Made by a program: the position numbers and the translations under genes
Shown here: positions 1 through 7,394 of the stretch, piece by piece
How positions within the stretch are numbered: the first letter of the stretch is position 1
Layout: each line of letters opens with the position of its first letter
The notes under the pieces: generated by a model
The model's database searches: none
What the model was told of the DNA's origin: nothing
The model's input: the letters and a program-made list of their open reading frames with translations, nothing else
Source of the DNA: an uncultured Collinsella sp.
Lineage (GTDB): Bacteria; Actinomycetota; Coriobacteriia; Coriobacteriales; Coriobacteriaceae
Direction of reading: 5' to 3'
DNA: 34,177 nt
NCBI GenBank assembly: GCA_902490405.1
Contig: CABUDS010000024.1
Span: 1 to 34,177, forward strand

Positions 1-110
1 GCAGGGTACAAAATTGGATAAACAGGAGCATTGAGCGCTACCATATTTTCGGATAGTCTTTCTTTTCTACAAGAGGTCAATTTGATTATCGTCCGGAAGG
101 GATTTGGAAT

Positions 111-986
111 ATGGACGAGAAACCTTTACCTGTAACTGATTCGGTATTTTTCCCATATTATGTAAACCAAAATAGACTGTTGGATATTTACGCAATTCTA
201 AATAGGGGCTTTTCTGAATACGAAGAGATTAAAGAAGAATCGTCTTCAGGAAAATCTTCTTCAAAAAGAGGGGGCGCTGGAGTTGGTTTTAAGATTTTTA
301 AACTTGGGATAACAGCCGAAGCGGAGCTTAATAAGAATTCTGGAAATTCGAGTTCTAAGGAATCAAAGTTGGTCCAGACCACAACTTCAATGTTGAGCAT
401 GGTGGTCGAGCAGCTGTCCCAACATAAGTTCTTAAAAGAGATTTTGATGTCTCAACCTGGAGACTTTGTCTGCATTCCGGTCAATCTTAAGATCAATTCC
501 ATTAAAGGTCTCGTTGATGAAGCGATTGAAATAACTGAGCTCAGCCAAAAAATGCAAGAGGTAGGCGGGACCAAGCTCAAGGGATCAAACAATGCTAATT
601 CAGCTTCATTGAAAAAAATCGGAGCTGTCACCAAAGAGTTATTTTCCGCAGAAGAGATAGTTTCGGAAAACGAAGCTTATGCCGTAATTGGTACGATAAC
701 CGACCAAAATCTATATCAAGCTATTCGGCAGGATATTATAGATATTGATCTGACCTGTTTGGCACAGATCAAACGAGTGTTTCCAGACGGAACCCAATTG
801 ATGAAAAATACTGTATTTACCAAAATTATGGACACCGCCAGCAAAGAGGCGCTTATCAAGTCAGTGGCAGCCTTAAATTCTGGACCAATTAAATGTGATT
901 CAGTGGCGATAATGGAGATTAGTGGCAAGCCTGTTTTTCAACTTGAAGTTGTTGCGCTTTACCAAGAATCGCATCCATCGGTATAG
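111..986 (+). CDS. Hypothetical protein, DUF6414-like
   Basis: A 291-aa soluble protein of unknown function. The N-terminus (FPYYVNQNRLLDIYAIL then GFSEYEEI, residues about 15-40) is followed by a Ser/Gly/Lys-rich low-complexity linker (about 43-85), a helical region (about 86-150) and an alpha/beta C-terminal half. The layout, a 'sequence of the beta-strand-plus-helix start, polar linker, then a GDFVCIPV strand', resembles DUF6414 proteins as I remember them; this is recollection, not a search result. No signal peptide or membrane segment is visible. The start is an ATG preceded by a purine-rich GGAAGGGA. It is AT-rich compared with the housekeeping genes in the window and sits next to abortive-infection-type genes, so a role in phage defence is possible but not shown. 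Confidence 0.6.
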   Translation: MDEKPLPVTDSVFFPYYVNQNRLLDIYAILNRGFSEYEEIKEESSSGKSSSKRGGAGVGFKIFKLGITAEAELNKNSGNSSSKESKLVQTTTSMLSMVVEQLSQHKFLKEILMSQPGDFVCIPVNLKINSIKGLVDEAIEITELSQKMQEVGGTKLKGSNNANSASLKKIGAVTKELFSAEEIVSENEAYAVIGTITDQNLYQAIRQDIIDIDLTCLAQIKRVFPDGTQLMKNTVFTKIMDTASKEALIKSVAALNSGPIKCDSVAIMEISGKPVFQLEVVALYQESHPSV

Positions 987-1020
987 CCGCACAACTCGAA
1001 TAGCTAGTTGAGAGCAAGGC

Positions 1021-1398
1021 TATATTTAACTCTATTAATCTCAAGCATGCCGGCAAGCCGAAGCCAGTCGCGGACGTCAACCGCCTGACGATGAAGTCCA
1101 ACTCCGACAACTTCCGCGCTAGCTCCATCCAGGGCGTCATGAAACGCGTGAAGGCCAAGGGCGTGCCCGTGGTGGTCTACGAGCCCACGCTGGACGCGCC
1201 GGAGTTCTTCGGCTCCGAGGTGATCCACGACCTGGAGGCCTTCAAGGCCGGCTGCGACGTGATCGTCGCCAACCGCTGGAGCGACGAACTCTCAGACGTG
1301 GCGGACAAGGTGTACACGAGGGATCTGTTTAAGCGGGACTAGGGGAGAAGACCGGCTGCTTGTGGTGGGCCCGTTTCACCTTCCGTATATTTAACTCT
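1021..1398. repeat. 13-bp direct repeats flanking the ugd fragment
   Basis: The 13-mer TATATTTAACTCT occurs at 1021-1033 and again at 1386-1398, bracketing the ugd remnant. The second copy lies directly before the strong hairpin at 1404. The copies may mark a recombination or insertion boundary, or may be chance in AT-rich DNA. Confidence 0.45.
1028..1342 (+). pseudogene. ugd: UDP-glucose 6-dehydrogenase, C-terminal fragment
   Basis: The open frame reads through ADVNRLTMKSNSDNFRASS and VVVYEPTLDAPEFFGSEVI to ANRWSDELSDVADKVYTRD and stops at TAG. This is the NAD-binding C-terminal part of the UDP-glucose/GDP-mannose dehydrogenase family, which oxidises UDP-glucose to UDP-glucuronate for capsule or exopolysaccharide. 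Only about the last 95-100 codons remain; the N-terminal Rossmann domain, the catalytic cysteine and any start with a ribosome site are missing. The fragment is GC-rich, unlike the AT-rich genes on both sides, and joins foreign sequence near 1030. An internal ATG at 1091 could start an 83-aa peptide, but this is most likely a dead remnant. A second, more decayed copy lies at 4235-4369. Confidence 0.85.
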
Positions 1399-1403
1399 GT
1401 TGA

Positions 1404-1448
1404 GGATGAGGGCCTATCGGCTAACGCCGATAGGCCCTCATCCCTTTT
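1404..1448 (+). terminator. Strong intrinsic terminator
   Basis: A perfect 18-bp stem (1404-1421 with 1426-1443) closes on the loop TAAC and is followed by CTTTT. It sits just past the ugd remnant and probably was the terminator of the original ugd transcription unit. It also insulates the downstream AbiH gene. Confidence 0.85.
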
Positions 1449-1569
1449 AAGACAAACTATTTGCCGCATAGACCTAGCTATTTAATACATATTTGGGGTT
1501 ACCAGGTTTTGATTACGTCCTAATATTTACTTTTGAAATACTCGATTTTGGTTTGATCGGTGGATATCT

Positions 1570-2622
1570 GTGTCTAAAGTTCTTTGGATAATCGGCAACG
1601 GCTTTGATAAAAACCTTGGCCTGGAGACTGGTTATCGTTCTTTTCTGCTAAATAAGTATTTTGCACCTGGTACAGCTAATGAGTACCGTGATGAGCTGGT
1701 TAGGCGTTTGGATACTTTTGATCCAAAGTCTCAATCGGATCTCTGGTCTGATCTCGAGCAGCTGTTGGGTGAAGTGTCTAAGTATTACGAAGATGACGTT
1801 GACCTGTTCCATGAAACTTTTGAAGACCTTCAGCGCCAGCTGCTTGAGTATGTAGCGCAAGAGGCAGGGCGGTTACCCGATGAGATTCCTCCTGCTGCTA
1901 TTGATGAATTCAGGGAATCGTTGTGCTTGTTTTCGCGCCGACTCGAAGCCCTGGATCAGGTCGAAGCAATTCCGGAGGTTATTCCGTCGGAGAATTCTTG
2001 GGTTTCGGCGATTTCGCTCAACTACACAAGCTCCTTTGATTCATTTTGGAATTCGGCTATTCATGATGACAAATTACATTCCGTTGCGAACGGAGCTGCC
2101 GTGAAATCTTTTTACCCTGACCATCTTCTTCATTTGCACGGGGTTGTCGATAGTTTGGGTAACGGTGATTCGCCAATATTTGGGGTCTCTGACCAGTCCC
2201 AGATCTCTTCGAGTTTATGCTCAAAGGATCCTGATTTTATTGAGTTATGGGTTAAGAGTGAGCGAAACGCCAGCTTATTGCGTAACACTAAAGGTCAAAT
2301 GATGGCATCACTTGTGAGCTCCGCTAATGCTATCTGTATTTATGGATGTAGCCTCGGCCTCAGTGACGCTTATATTTGGAAAACTGTCGGTAGGAGAATC
2401 ACTGGCTCGTCTACTCGTCTCTATATTTTTGATCATGATCTTCCTGACAGAAGGACTGGTTCTTTTCGACGCTTCCAAACGCGGCGAAAAGAACTTATCG
2501 ATTCTTTTTTGAAAGCTGCTGATATCAAAGAGCCCGATATAGAAACTGCTGCTAAACATATCGTTCCAGTTGAATCCTCCAAGATTTTTAAATTCAATTC
2601 ATTTCTGAAGTTGGGCGCCTAG
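1570..2622 (+). CDS. AbiH-family abortive infection protein
   Basis: A 350-aa soluble protein that begins LWIIGNGFDKNLGLETGYRS. The GNGFD motif (residues 9-13) followed by a Tyr-Arg-Ser-Phe helix is the hallmark of the AbiH family, first known as a lactococcal plasmid abortive-infection protein against phage. Further family-like signals are the NYTSSFDSFW segment (about 156-165), HLHGVVDS (about 191-198) and the late strand CIYGCSLGLSDAYIW (about 256-270). Length fits the family. The start is GTG at 1570 with no strong ribosome site; no upstream in-frame alternative is convincing. The gene is AT-rich. It is followed after 78 nt by an Abi-alpha gene on the same strand, so the two may act together or simply be neighbours in a defence island. 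The mechanism of AbiH is not established. Confidence 0.85.
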   Translation: MSKVLWIIGNGFDKNLGLETGYRSFLLNKYFAPGTANEYRDELVRRLDTFDPKSQSDLWSDLEQLLGEVSKYYEDDVDLFHETFEDLQRQLLEYVAQEAGRLPDEIPPAAIDEFRESLCLFSRRLEALDQVEAIPEVIPSENSWVSAISLNYTSSFDSFWNSAIHDDKLHSVANGAAVKSFYPDHLLHLHGVVDSLGNGDSPIFGVSDQSQISSSLCSKDPDFIELWVKSERNASLLRNTKGQMMASLVSSANAICIYGCSLGLSDAYIWKTVGRRITGSSTRLYIFDHDLPDRRTGSFRRFQTRRKELIDSFLKAADIKEPDIETAAKHIVPVESSKIFKFNSFLKLGA

Positions 2623-2640
2623 CACGACCGAGTCGTGCTA
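2620..2640 (+). other. Perfect inverted repeat between abiH and abi-alpha
   Basis: TAGCACGAC, loop CGA, GTCGTGCTA: a perfect 9-bp stem that begins in the AbiH stop codon. No T-run follows (TATGGC), so it is a poor intrinsic terminator. It could be an attenuator, an mRNA-stability hairpin or an operator controlling the downstream gene. Confidence 0.6.
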
Positions 2641-2700
2641 TATGGCTTAATTGGCATACACGCTCATAAACGCTCAATGTCAGTGGATAAGGAGATCGAT

Positions 2701-3519
2701 GTGGATATTGACACCGTAAAAGAACTTGCTGGGGCGCAGGTACTTGAAAAAGCTTATGACGATCTTGTCCATCCCTCCGCTGAGTCGGTTGGCAAAATGC
2801 TCAGTTTGTTACCAAGAACGGTTGCCATTTGGCTTTCATCTTGGGACCGTTGGGTAGTAAACAGGGAAGAGAGCATCGCGCGCACCATAGATGCCATGGG
2901 ATGTCGTGTTGGTGAGATTCCCGAGGACCACCTTACCGAGCCTCCTGCCCATATTGCCGTGCCTGCAATTCAGCAACTTTCATATTGCTATGACAGCGAG
3001 GATTTACGAGAGATGTACGCTAATCTTTTGCTTTCCTCTATGGACGATCGTGTAGCTGAATATGTTCACCCAAGCTTTGTTCAGATACTCAAAGAGATTA
3101 GTCCTGATGAGGCTAAGCTCTTGGGATCGATAGCTGGCTTAGGGACTGACGGCCAGATTTCTATTCCTCTTATTGATTTGCGCATCGTTCGTTCTAACGA
3201 TATCGTGCCTAACGAATGGAAGACTATTGTTTCAGGCTATAACGAGTGTTGCCTGAATGTCTGCGAGCATCCTGAGCAGTCACTGGTGTACCTCGGGAAT
3301 CTTGATCGGCTGGGAATTCTTAAGCGTTTTGATTATTACTCCGAAGCCGATAAGCCAGCGTTCGAGGCATATGAATCCAGCGAGGCAATTCGCGATGTGA
3401 TGGCGAAAATTGAGCTCGAGGATGGCAAAAGATTTGATTTTCGGCGCTGGAGTTATAGGGTTACGGATTTTGGAGAGAATTTTATCAAGATTTGTGTTTC
3501 TCAAAATGGAACGAGTTGA
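2701..3519 (+). CDS. Abi-alpha (DUF4393) family protein
   Basis: A 272-aa protein from the chosen GTG. AAGGAG at 2689-2694 lies 6 nt before GTG 2701; the same frame also allows ATG 2677 and GTG 2635 but without a better ribosome site. The segment EDLREMYANLLLSSMDD followed by HPSFVQILKEISPDEAKLL (about residues 101-140 from this start) is the core signature of DUF4393/Abi-alpha proteins, where 'LxxxYaxLLasamd...hPsFv.il.qLsp.Ea.iL' is typical. The rest is mixed helix and strand with no membrane segment. Abi-alpha was named for abortive infection; its biochemical role is unknown. Position right after the AbiH gene supports a defence role. The gene ends next to decayed sugar-nucleotide gene remnants. 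Confidence 0.8.
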   Translation: MDIDTVKELAGAQVLEKAYDDLVHPSAESVGKMLSLLPRTVAIWLSSWDRWVVNREESIARTIDAMGCRVGEIPEDHLTEPPAHIAVPAIQQLSYCYDSEDLREMYANLLLSSMDDRVAEYVHPSFVQILKEISPDEAKLLGSIAGLGTDGQISIPLIDLRIVRSNDIVPNEWKTIVSGYNECCLNVCEHPEQSLVYLGNLDRLGILKRFDYYSEADKPAFEAYESSEAIRDVMAKIELEDGKRFDFRRWSYRVTDFGENFIKICVSQNGTS

Positions 3520-3676
3520 GAAACTGGAAAACTATTTGCGAAAACAACACTAGCTCTTGTGAGCAGTACCGCTGTTTATTCAAGGCAATGACGGACCGTC
3601 TCGGTTATTTCATCGAGGACGAACCTAATGGGTGGTTCTATTGTTTAATTCGTATCAAGCTTGAGGCGGACACAGC

Positions 3677-3900
3677 GGCGAGAATGTCCACGGCTGAGTC
3701 TACACCGAGGACAACAGCTCTGTGGTCTGGAATATCCTCACGAAGGGCCGCATGGGGAAGAACCACCTCATCGGCGTCGACGGGGAGATGAGAAACATAA
3801 CGGCCCGACGCTTGATTCTTGAGGCCATGGGGGTCGGCCCGAAGGACTTCGGCTGGGTCGCCGCATGCCCCGACCGCGACCGTCGCTACACCACCCACAA
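3677..3900 (+). pseudogene. rfbB: dTDP-glucose 4,6-dehydratase fragment
   Basis: The frame reads GENVHG, a TGA stop, then VYTEDNSSVVWNILTKGR, HLIGVDGEMRN and LILEAMGVGPKDFGW ending PDRDRRYTTH. It aligns with the RmlB/RfbB stretch 'NVRDWiYteDHs.avw.ilt.GriGetYlIGadGEk.N...l.lIl..mg.pkd....V.DRpGHDlRYaid'. RfbB makes dTDP-4-keto-6-deoxyglucose for rhamnose synthesis. Only about 75 codons of the C-terminal half remain, with one in-frame stop and no start, so it is dead. The 3520-3676 stretch between Abi-alpha and this fragment has no gene I recognise. Like the ugd fragments it points to a former polysaccharide locus. Confidence 0.75.
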
Positions 3901-4015
3901 ATGTAGAATTTCTCTGCAAACACTCTTGCTGAATCAATTAAGAGGAATCAACAAGAGTAAGGATATAAACGAAAGAGTCATCTAACATCAAACTATCCAA
4001 TGCTGACATTTTTGA

Positions 4016-4056
4016 GGCCGGACCGCTTTACTACTAGTAAATAAAGCAATCCGACC
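4016..4056. other. Imperfect hairpin in a gene-free stretch (3901-4234)
   Basis: The only structure I see in 3901-4234 is an imperfect stem (GGCCGGACCGCTTTA with TAAAGCAATCCGACC, 12 of 15 paired) around CTACTAGTAAA. It may be a worn terminator. The rest of the stretch holds no convincing gene. Confidence 0.35.
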
Positions 4057-4234
4057 TTATTTGAGCAGGCTTCTAAACCAAGAGTCACTTATTGCTTTTT
4101 GAGCAAGCAATGCAGTTCACCAATTTATTGCTCCTTGTTGGAGAACCATTGGGCGCTCTCACATGTCGACTGCAGCATTGTTGAACCCAACTGCGCCTTG
4201 AGCCGCAACCTGTGCTTAGTTGCATCTAGTCACC

Positions 4235-4369
4235 GTGCCCGCGTTGGTCTACGAGCCCACTCTGTATGTCGGTCGCTAGGTCAGCCACGATCTGGAGCCC
4301 TTCAAGATCGACTGCAACGTGATCGATGCCAACCGCTGGAGCAACGAGTCTGCGAACGTGACGGACAGG
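4235..4369 (+). pseudogene. ugd: Second, decayed ugd C-terminal fragment
   Basis: The frame reads VPALVYEPTL, then a TAG stop and a deletion of about five codons, then SHDLEPFKIDCNVIDANRW and SNESANVTDR. It matches the intact reading at 1160-1305 (VPVVVYEPTL ... HDLEAFKAGCDVIVANRWSD) codon by codon, with long runs of identical DNA such as GTCTACGAGCCCAC and GCCAACCGCTGGAGC. It is a paralogous or duplicated relic of UDP-glucose dehydrogenase with no coding potential. As with the first copy, an intrinsic terminator follows directly. Confidence 0.75.
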
Positions 4370-4408
4370 GGTGCATCAGCGCATACGCCGATACACCCCC
4401 CCATTTTT
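4368..4408 (+). terminator. Intrinsic terminator after the ugd relic
   Basis: A 14-position stem (4368-4381 with 4386-4399, two mismatches) with loop CATA, then CCCCATTTTT. It faces away from the ugd relic, matching the arrangement at 1404, and lies between that relic and the convergent minus-strand gene at 4448. Confidence 0.65.
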
Positions 4409-4447
4409 CAACTTCCAGAATTTATCTTCAAATCGTTTAACGGCTGT

Positions 4448-5272
4448 CTAATTAAGAAGACCGGGATAATTGGTGACTATGAACGTCGTAAGTGCTGCGA
4501 CGTTATTCGCGAAAGCGACGCAACCATTAAAATCTTTGAGTGCACCCATGACTGTCTTTACGATTGACGCCTTCGGCTTCTCCTCAGCCAAGGCCTCTTG
4601 CATTGCCTCAACGGCATTCGAGGCGTCTTGCCGGCAATCTACTTCAAGACTGCTAACAGAGCTTTTAAGGTCACCCATAATCTTGTCAAGTTCTTCTTTA
4701 AGCTCGCCGTCTGCTTGGCTAACCGTAACCGTCGCGTTATCCGTTGCCATAGCGGCGACTGCACCACCTTTATTACCAAAGTAATTTATTTGCGATGCAT
4801 TACTATCTAGCCCCATTTCAATTCCTTCCAACGTGAGCATGCGAATAATCCCCGCAATAAGACGCCTTGCAACATCCTCCAAAAAGTTCTTAGTCCAATC
4901 ATCGAACCGTTTTGAACCATGCGAATAGCCCATGAGCAACAAGTCTCTGTTGCATGCATGTTCTTCAACCAAGGCGTGAAGGAGTAAATAAACGACAGCC
5001 GTCTCTCCTTTATAATCCGGCGGAAACGGACCAAATTTCGAATAAACGTTTTTAGAAACAGATTGAACAACAGCGGATGCATCAAACCCCTCTGGGGTGT
5101 GATTAGCAACGGCGTCTTCGATAAAGTCTTTTATAAGGGGTCTATCTTCTATGAACTTTAAATATCGAGTAATAGCCGTCTCAAGTTCAGAATAACTCGC
5201 GCGAAGCAGCGCATTCGCCTCCGTATTGTGTTCATAGAGGAGCTTTTTCAATGTAATCTTGCTATTGTTCAT
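4448..5272 (-). CDS. Unknown 274-aa protein, putative defence-type partner
   Basis: I do not recognise a named family. The first about 160 residues are mostly helical (SYSELETAITRYLKFIED, AVVYLLLHALVEEHACNRD). A short segment NYFGNKGGAVAAMATDNATVTVSQ (about 165-190) follows, then a helical tail (DGELKEELDKIMGDLKSS) and a weakly hydrophobic end (NNVAALTTFIVTNYPGLL). An 'N-N-asn/gly-rich strand plus Val-Gln plus helical tail' ending is familiar from some abortive-infection proteins such as AbiTii types; that is an analogy only. Its ATG overlaps the stop of the upstream zinc-ribbon gene by 11 nt, with AGGA 7 nt ahead, so the two are translationally coupled. No terminator is visible downstream. 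Confidence 0.65.
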   Translation of the reverse strand: MNNSKITLKKLLYEHNTEANALLRASYSELETAITRYLKFIEDRPLIKDFIEDAVANHTPEGFDASAVVQSVSKNVYSKFGPFPPDYKGETAVVYLLLHALVEEHACNRDLLLMGYSHGSKRFDDWTKNFLEDVARRLIAGIIRMLTLEGIEMGLDSNASQINYFGNKGGAVAAMATDNATVTVSQADGELKEELDKIMGDLKSSVSSLEVDCRQDASNAVEAMQEALAEEKPKASIVKTVMGALKDFNGCVAFANNVAALTTFIVTNYPGLLN

Positions 5273-5747
5273 TAAGCTGTCCTATTCCACAGAGTGGGCA
5301 CGTATAAGCAGACATTATTAAAGTTGGAGAAATCTTGCTTTGACGCAAGCAATCTTGGCACGTTGCAATCTGTAAAGCTTCAATAGACGCTCGAATGGGC
5401 AGCTCAGGCTCCCTAGTGCTAGATGACTTCACTTTGAACTGAATTAGAGATCCTTTGCTCCTTTTCGAGAACGTCTGAAGTTCCTGAGTGATTGCATCGA
5501 ACGCTAGGTTCGTCGCCTTTGCAAGTGCTAAGTCCCTAACATCCTCAGTGAGAAAACCATCGCCAGTCAATCCGCAGGAAGGGCAATATATGTTAAAAAC
5601 GCTATCGGACTCTATGTCTTTGGCAGTGAGTTTGAATAGCTCTCCGCAGTGAGGGCATTGAAGCAGAACAAAGCCATCATCATCACAAGGTATTGAAATT
5701 TCAAAGCTCGTGTCTTCCAAATAATCCCCAATCGTAAAAAATGACAA
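5262..5747 (-). CDS. Double zinc-ribbon protein
   Basis: A 161-aa soluble protein with three Cys pairs: CPHC (about 31-34) and CPSC (about 55-58) form one ribbon around GELFKLTAKDIESDS, and CQDC (about 130-133) with CPLC (about 152-155) form a second. Between them is a polar helical and strand region (ALAKATNLAFDAITQELQ). Such modules bind one zinc each and mediate nucleic-acid or protein contacts. The only usable start is TTG at 5747, because an in-frame TAA lies two codons upstream; the ribosome site is weak. It is the first gene of a two-gene minus-strand unit with the 274-aa protein. Function unknown; a sensor or adaptor role is inference. Confidence 0.65.
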   Translation of the reverse strand: MSFFTIGDYLEDTSFEISIPCDDDGFVLLQCPHCGELFKLTAKDIESDSVFNIYCPSCGLTGDGFLTEDVRDLALAKATNLAFDAITQELQTFSKRSKGSLIQFKVKSSSTREPELPIRASIEALQIATCQDCLRQSKISPTLIMSAYTCPLCGIGQLNEQ

Positions 5748-6047
5748 GGTTTAGTTGACGCTATTAAGGGCTAGTGATTTTAGAACATAAATTCGATATC
5801 TTCTGCAATATTGTATATCAGAATGTTGCACGAGAAATGCCGACGAGGAACGCCATCAATCCAAGCCTAGTGGTATCTTGTTCGCCCCCTCCTTTCACCG
5901 ACTGGCAAAACGATTTACGCCTAATTTCCGGGTTCGTTTACAGGTAATTCGTTTGCCACTCGCCCGATCTCGCTAAACTAATAGCTGCTGCTACCAGGGC
6001 ATTTTCTGGTGCACATTCTATTGGCTCCTACGAAGATCGGAGCGGGT
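5748..6047. other. Divergent intergenic region
   Basis: This 300-bp AT-rich stretch separates the minus-strand zinc-ribbon gene from the plus-strand LPXTG gene and must hold both promoters. I see no promoter good enough to name. A small stem ACCAG/CTGGT surrounds GGCATTTT near 5994-6009. No gene or RNA is recognised. Confidence 0.4.
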
Positions 6048-7142
6048 ATGTTTGCTGCCGAGTCCTACACCAGCCGTCATCACATTGCGATTGTTGCCAT
6101 GGCCTGCCTATGCGTTTTGCTGGGCGGGCCTTCCTATGCCGCGGGCGCGGAGAGCCTCATCATCGCGGGCGCGACGTACTACGAGCCGGGCGTGTCGGGC
6201 CCCGGCTGGGCCTGGACCGATGCCGACCACCTGGAGCTTAACGGCTACGCGGGCGAGGCCATCGGCGCCGACGGCGACCTGGCGCTGACGCTTGCCGGGC
6301 AAAACTCCGTGACGGAGTCGCATGCGCCCGATGCGGACATCACGCTGTGCGGCATGGAGGTGTGGGGCAACCTGACGCTTCGCGGCACCGGGACCCTGAA
6401 GGCGACGGGCTCGCAGTGCGGGATCCACGTTTTGCAGGCGCTCGTGGTAGACGGATGCACCGTCGACGCCCGGGCGGACGGGGCCGATATTACGGACGAG
6501 GCGGTCGCCGGCGTGATCGCCAGCGACATGGCCGTGCGCGGCGGTGGGCGCGTCGTTGCTGCGGGCGCCGGGTCCGGAGCGGATATGCGCGCCTACGGCG
6601 TATATCTGCAAGATGCTGGCCTTGGCGTTGGTGCGGCTGGATGCAAGCTTTCTGTCGACGCCTCGTGGCTTGATGCGGCCGGCGCCGATGGCGGCGTTGC
6701 GTGCACGGGCGGATCGCTTGTGTCCGCACGGTTTATGGCGCCTACCGGCGGGGCCTTTGGTGCTGGTGGCGTGATGGATGCTGCCGGTGCGGTGGGCCCG
6801 CATGTGGTGGTTGAGCCCGATCTGGCCACGCCGCCGGCGGGGGAGACCGACAGGGGCGAGGTGACTGGCGATAGCGCGGAAAAGTCTCCCACCGATGCTA
6901 ACCCCACTGCCGGAGAGCCCACCACAGGACCCACGGCAAATCCCTCTCTGAAACCTGCGGCCACGCCAACCAAGACAACAAAGACAGTAACCAAGACCAC
7001 GGTGTCCACGCCGTCCAAGTCCAAACCCGACACCGCGACCACTTCGGCGCTCCCCAAGACCGGCGACAACAACTGGATCGTCGCCTCTGTGGCGCTTTTC
7101 CTACTGGGGACAGTGCTGTTAGGTGCAGCATGTCGCTGCTGA
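6048..7142 (+). CDS. LPXTG cell-wall-anchored surface protein
   Basis: A 364-aa secreted protein. The chosen ATG 6048 has GGAG 5 nt ahead; GTG 6009 is in frame but has no ribosome site. A signal peptide (HIAIVAMACLCVLLGG, cleavage likely near SYAAGA) leads to a beta-rich, Ala/Gly/Asp-rich domain with repeating 'NLTLRGTGTL' and 'ALVVDGCTVDA' strands that looks like a beta-helix or carbohydrate-binding-like fold. A Pro/Thr/Lys wall-spanning linker (about 245-330) follows, then LPKTGD and a hydrophobic helix. Sortase would cut in LPKTG and link it to peptidoglycan. The tail after the helix is short (CRC) with one Arg rather than a basic cluster. Unlike its neighbours the gene is GC-rich, so it is probably native. 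Ligand unknown. Confidence 0.8.
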   Translation: MFAAESYTSRHHIAIVAMACLCVLLGGPSYAAGAESLIIAGATYYEPGVSGPGWAWTDADHLELNGYAGEAIGADGDLALTLAGQNSVTESHAPDADITLCGMEVWGNLTLRGTGTLKATGSQCGIHVLQALVVDGCTVDARADGADITDEAVAGVIASDMAVRGGGRVVAAGAGSGADMRAYGVYLQDAGLGVGAAGCKLSVDASWLDAAGADGGVACTGGSLVSARFMAPTGGAFGAGGVMDAAGAVGPHVVVEPDLATPPAGETDRGEVTGDSAEKSPTDANPTAGEPTTGPTANPSLKPAATPTKTTKTVTKTTVSTPSKSKPDTATTSALPKTGDNNWIVASVALFLLGTVLLGAACRC

Positions 7143-7148
7143 GACCCC

Positions 7149-7172
7149 GTTTAAGCGAGACCAGGGGAGAGG
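7149..7172 (+). repeat. Possible third trace of the ugd 3' end
   Basis: GTTTAAGCGAGACCAGGGGA and the next four bases match the ugd end and just past it (1327-1350) at 21 of 24 positions. In the ugd frame the TAG stop has become CAG. It lies seven bases after the LPXTG stop codon. It is short, so homology is plausible but not certain. Confidence 0.4.
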
Positions 7173-7394
7173 TAAAGCAGCTATTTCAGAAGCCTTAAGC
7201 CTTTTTCAAATTCATTTTCTTAGAGATTGGTGCCATACCAGCCTCCGCTGAGACGGCACTATTTAGTTTTGCTCTACAGCTTCACAATCTGTTACCGATG
7301 TTGAGTCTTAAACCCCATCTGCCAGAGCGATAAGATAATTACAATCAAAATGCTGCCGTTTATAAAGCCTCTTGCTCCACTAAAGGATTGTTAT

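Noticed and set aside
3492..3791. Open frame of 99 codons overlapping the end of Abi-alpha
   Set aside because: Runs in a frame different from the rfbB homology and has no ribosome site or motif.
4099..4440. Plus-strand open frame of 113 codons across the second ugd relic
   Set aside because: It is in a different frame from the ugd homology and resembles nothing; a by-product of decayed DNA.
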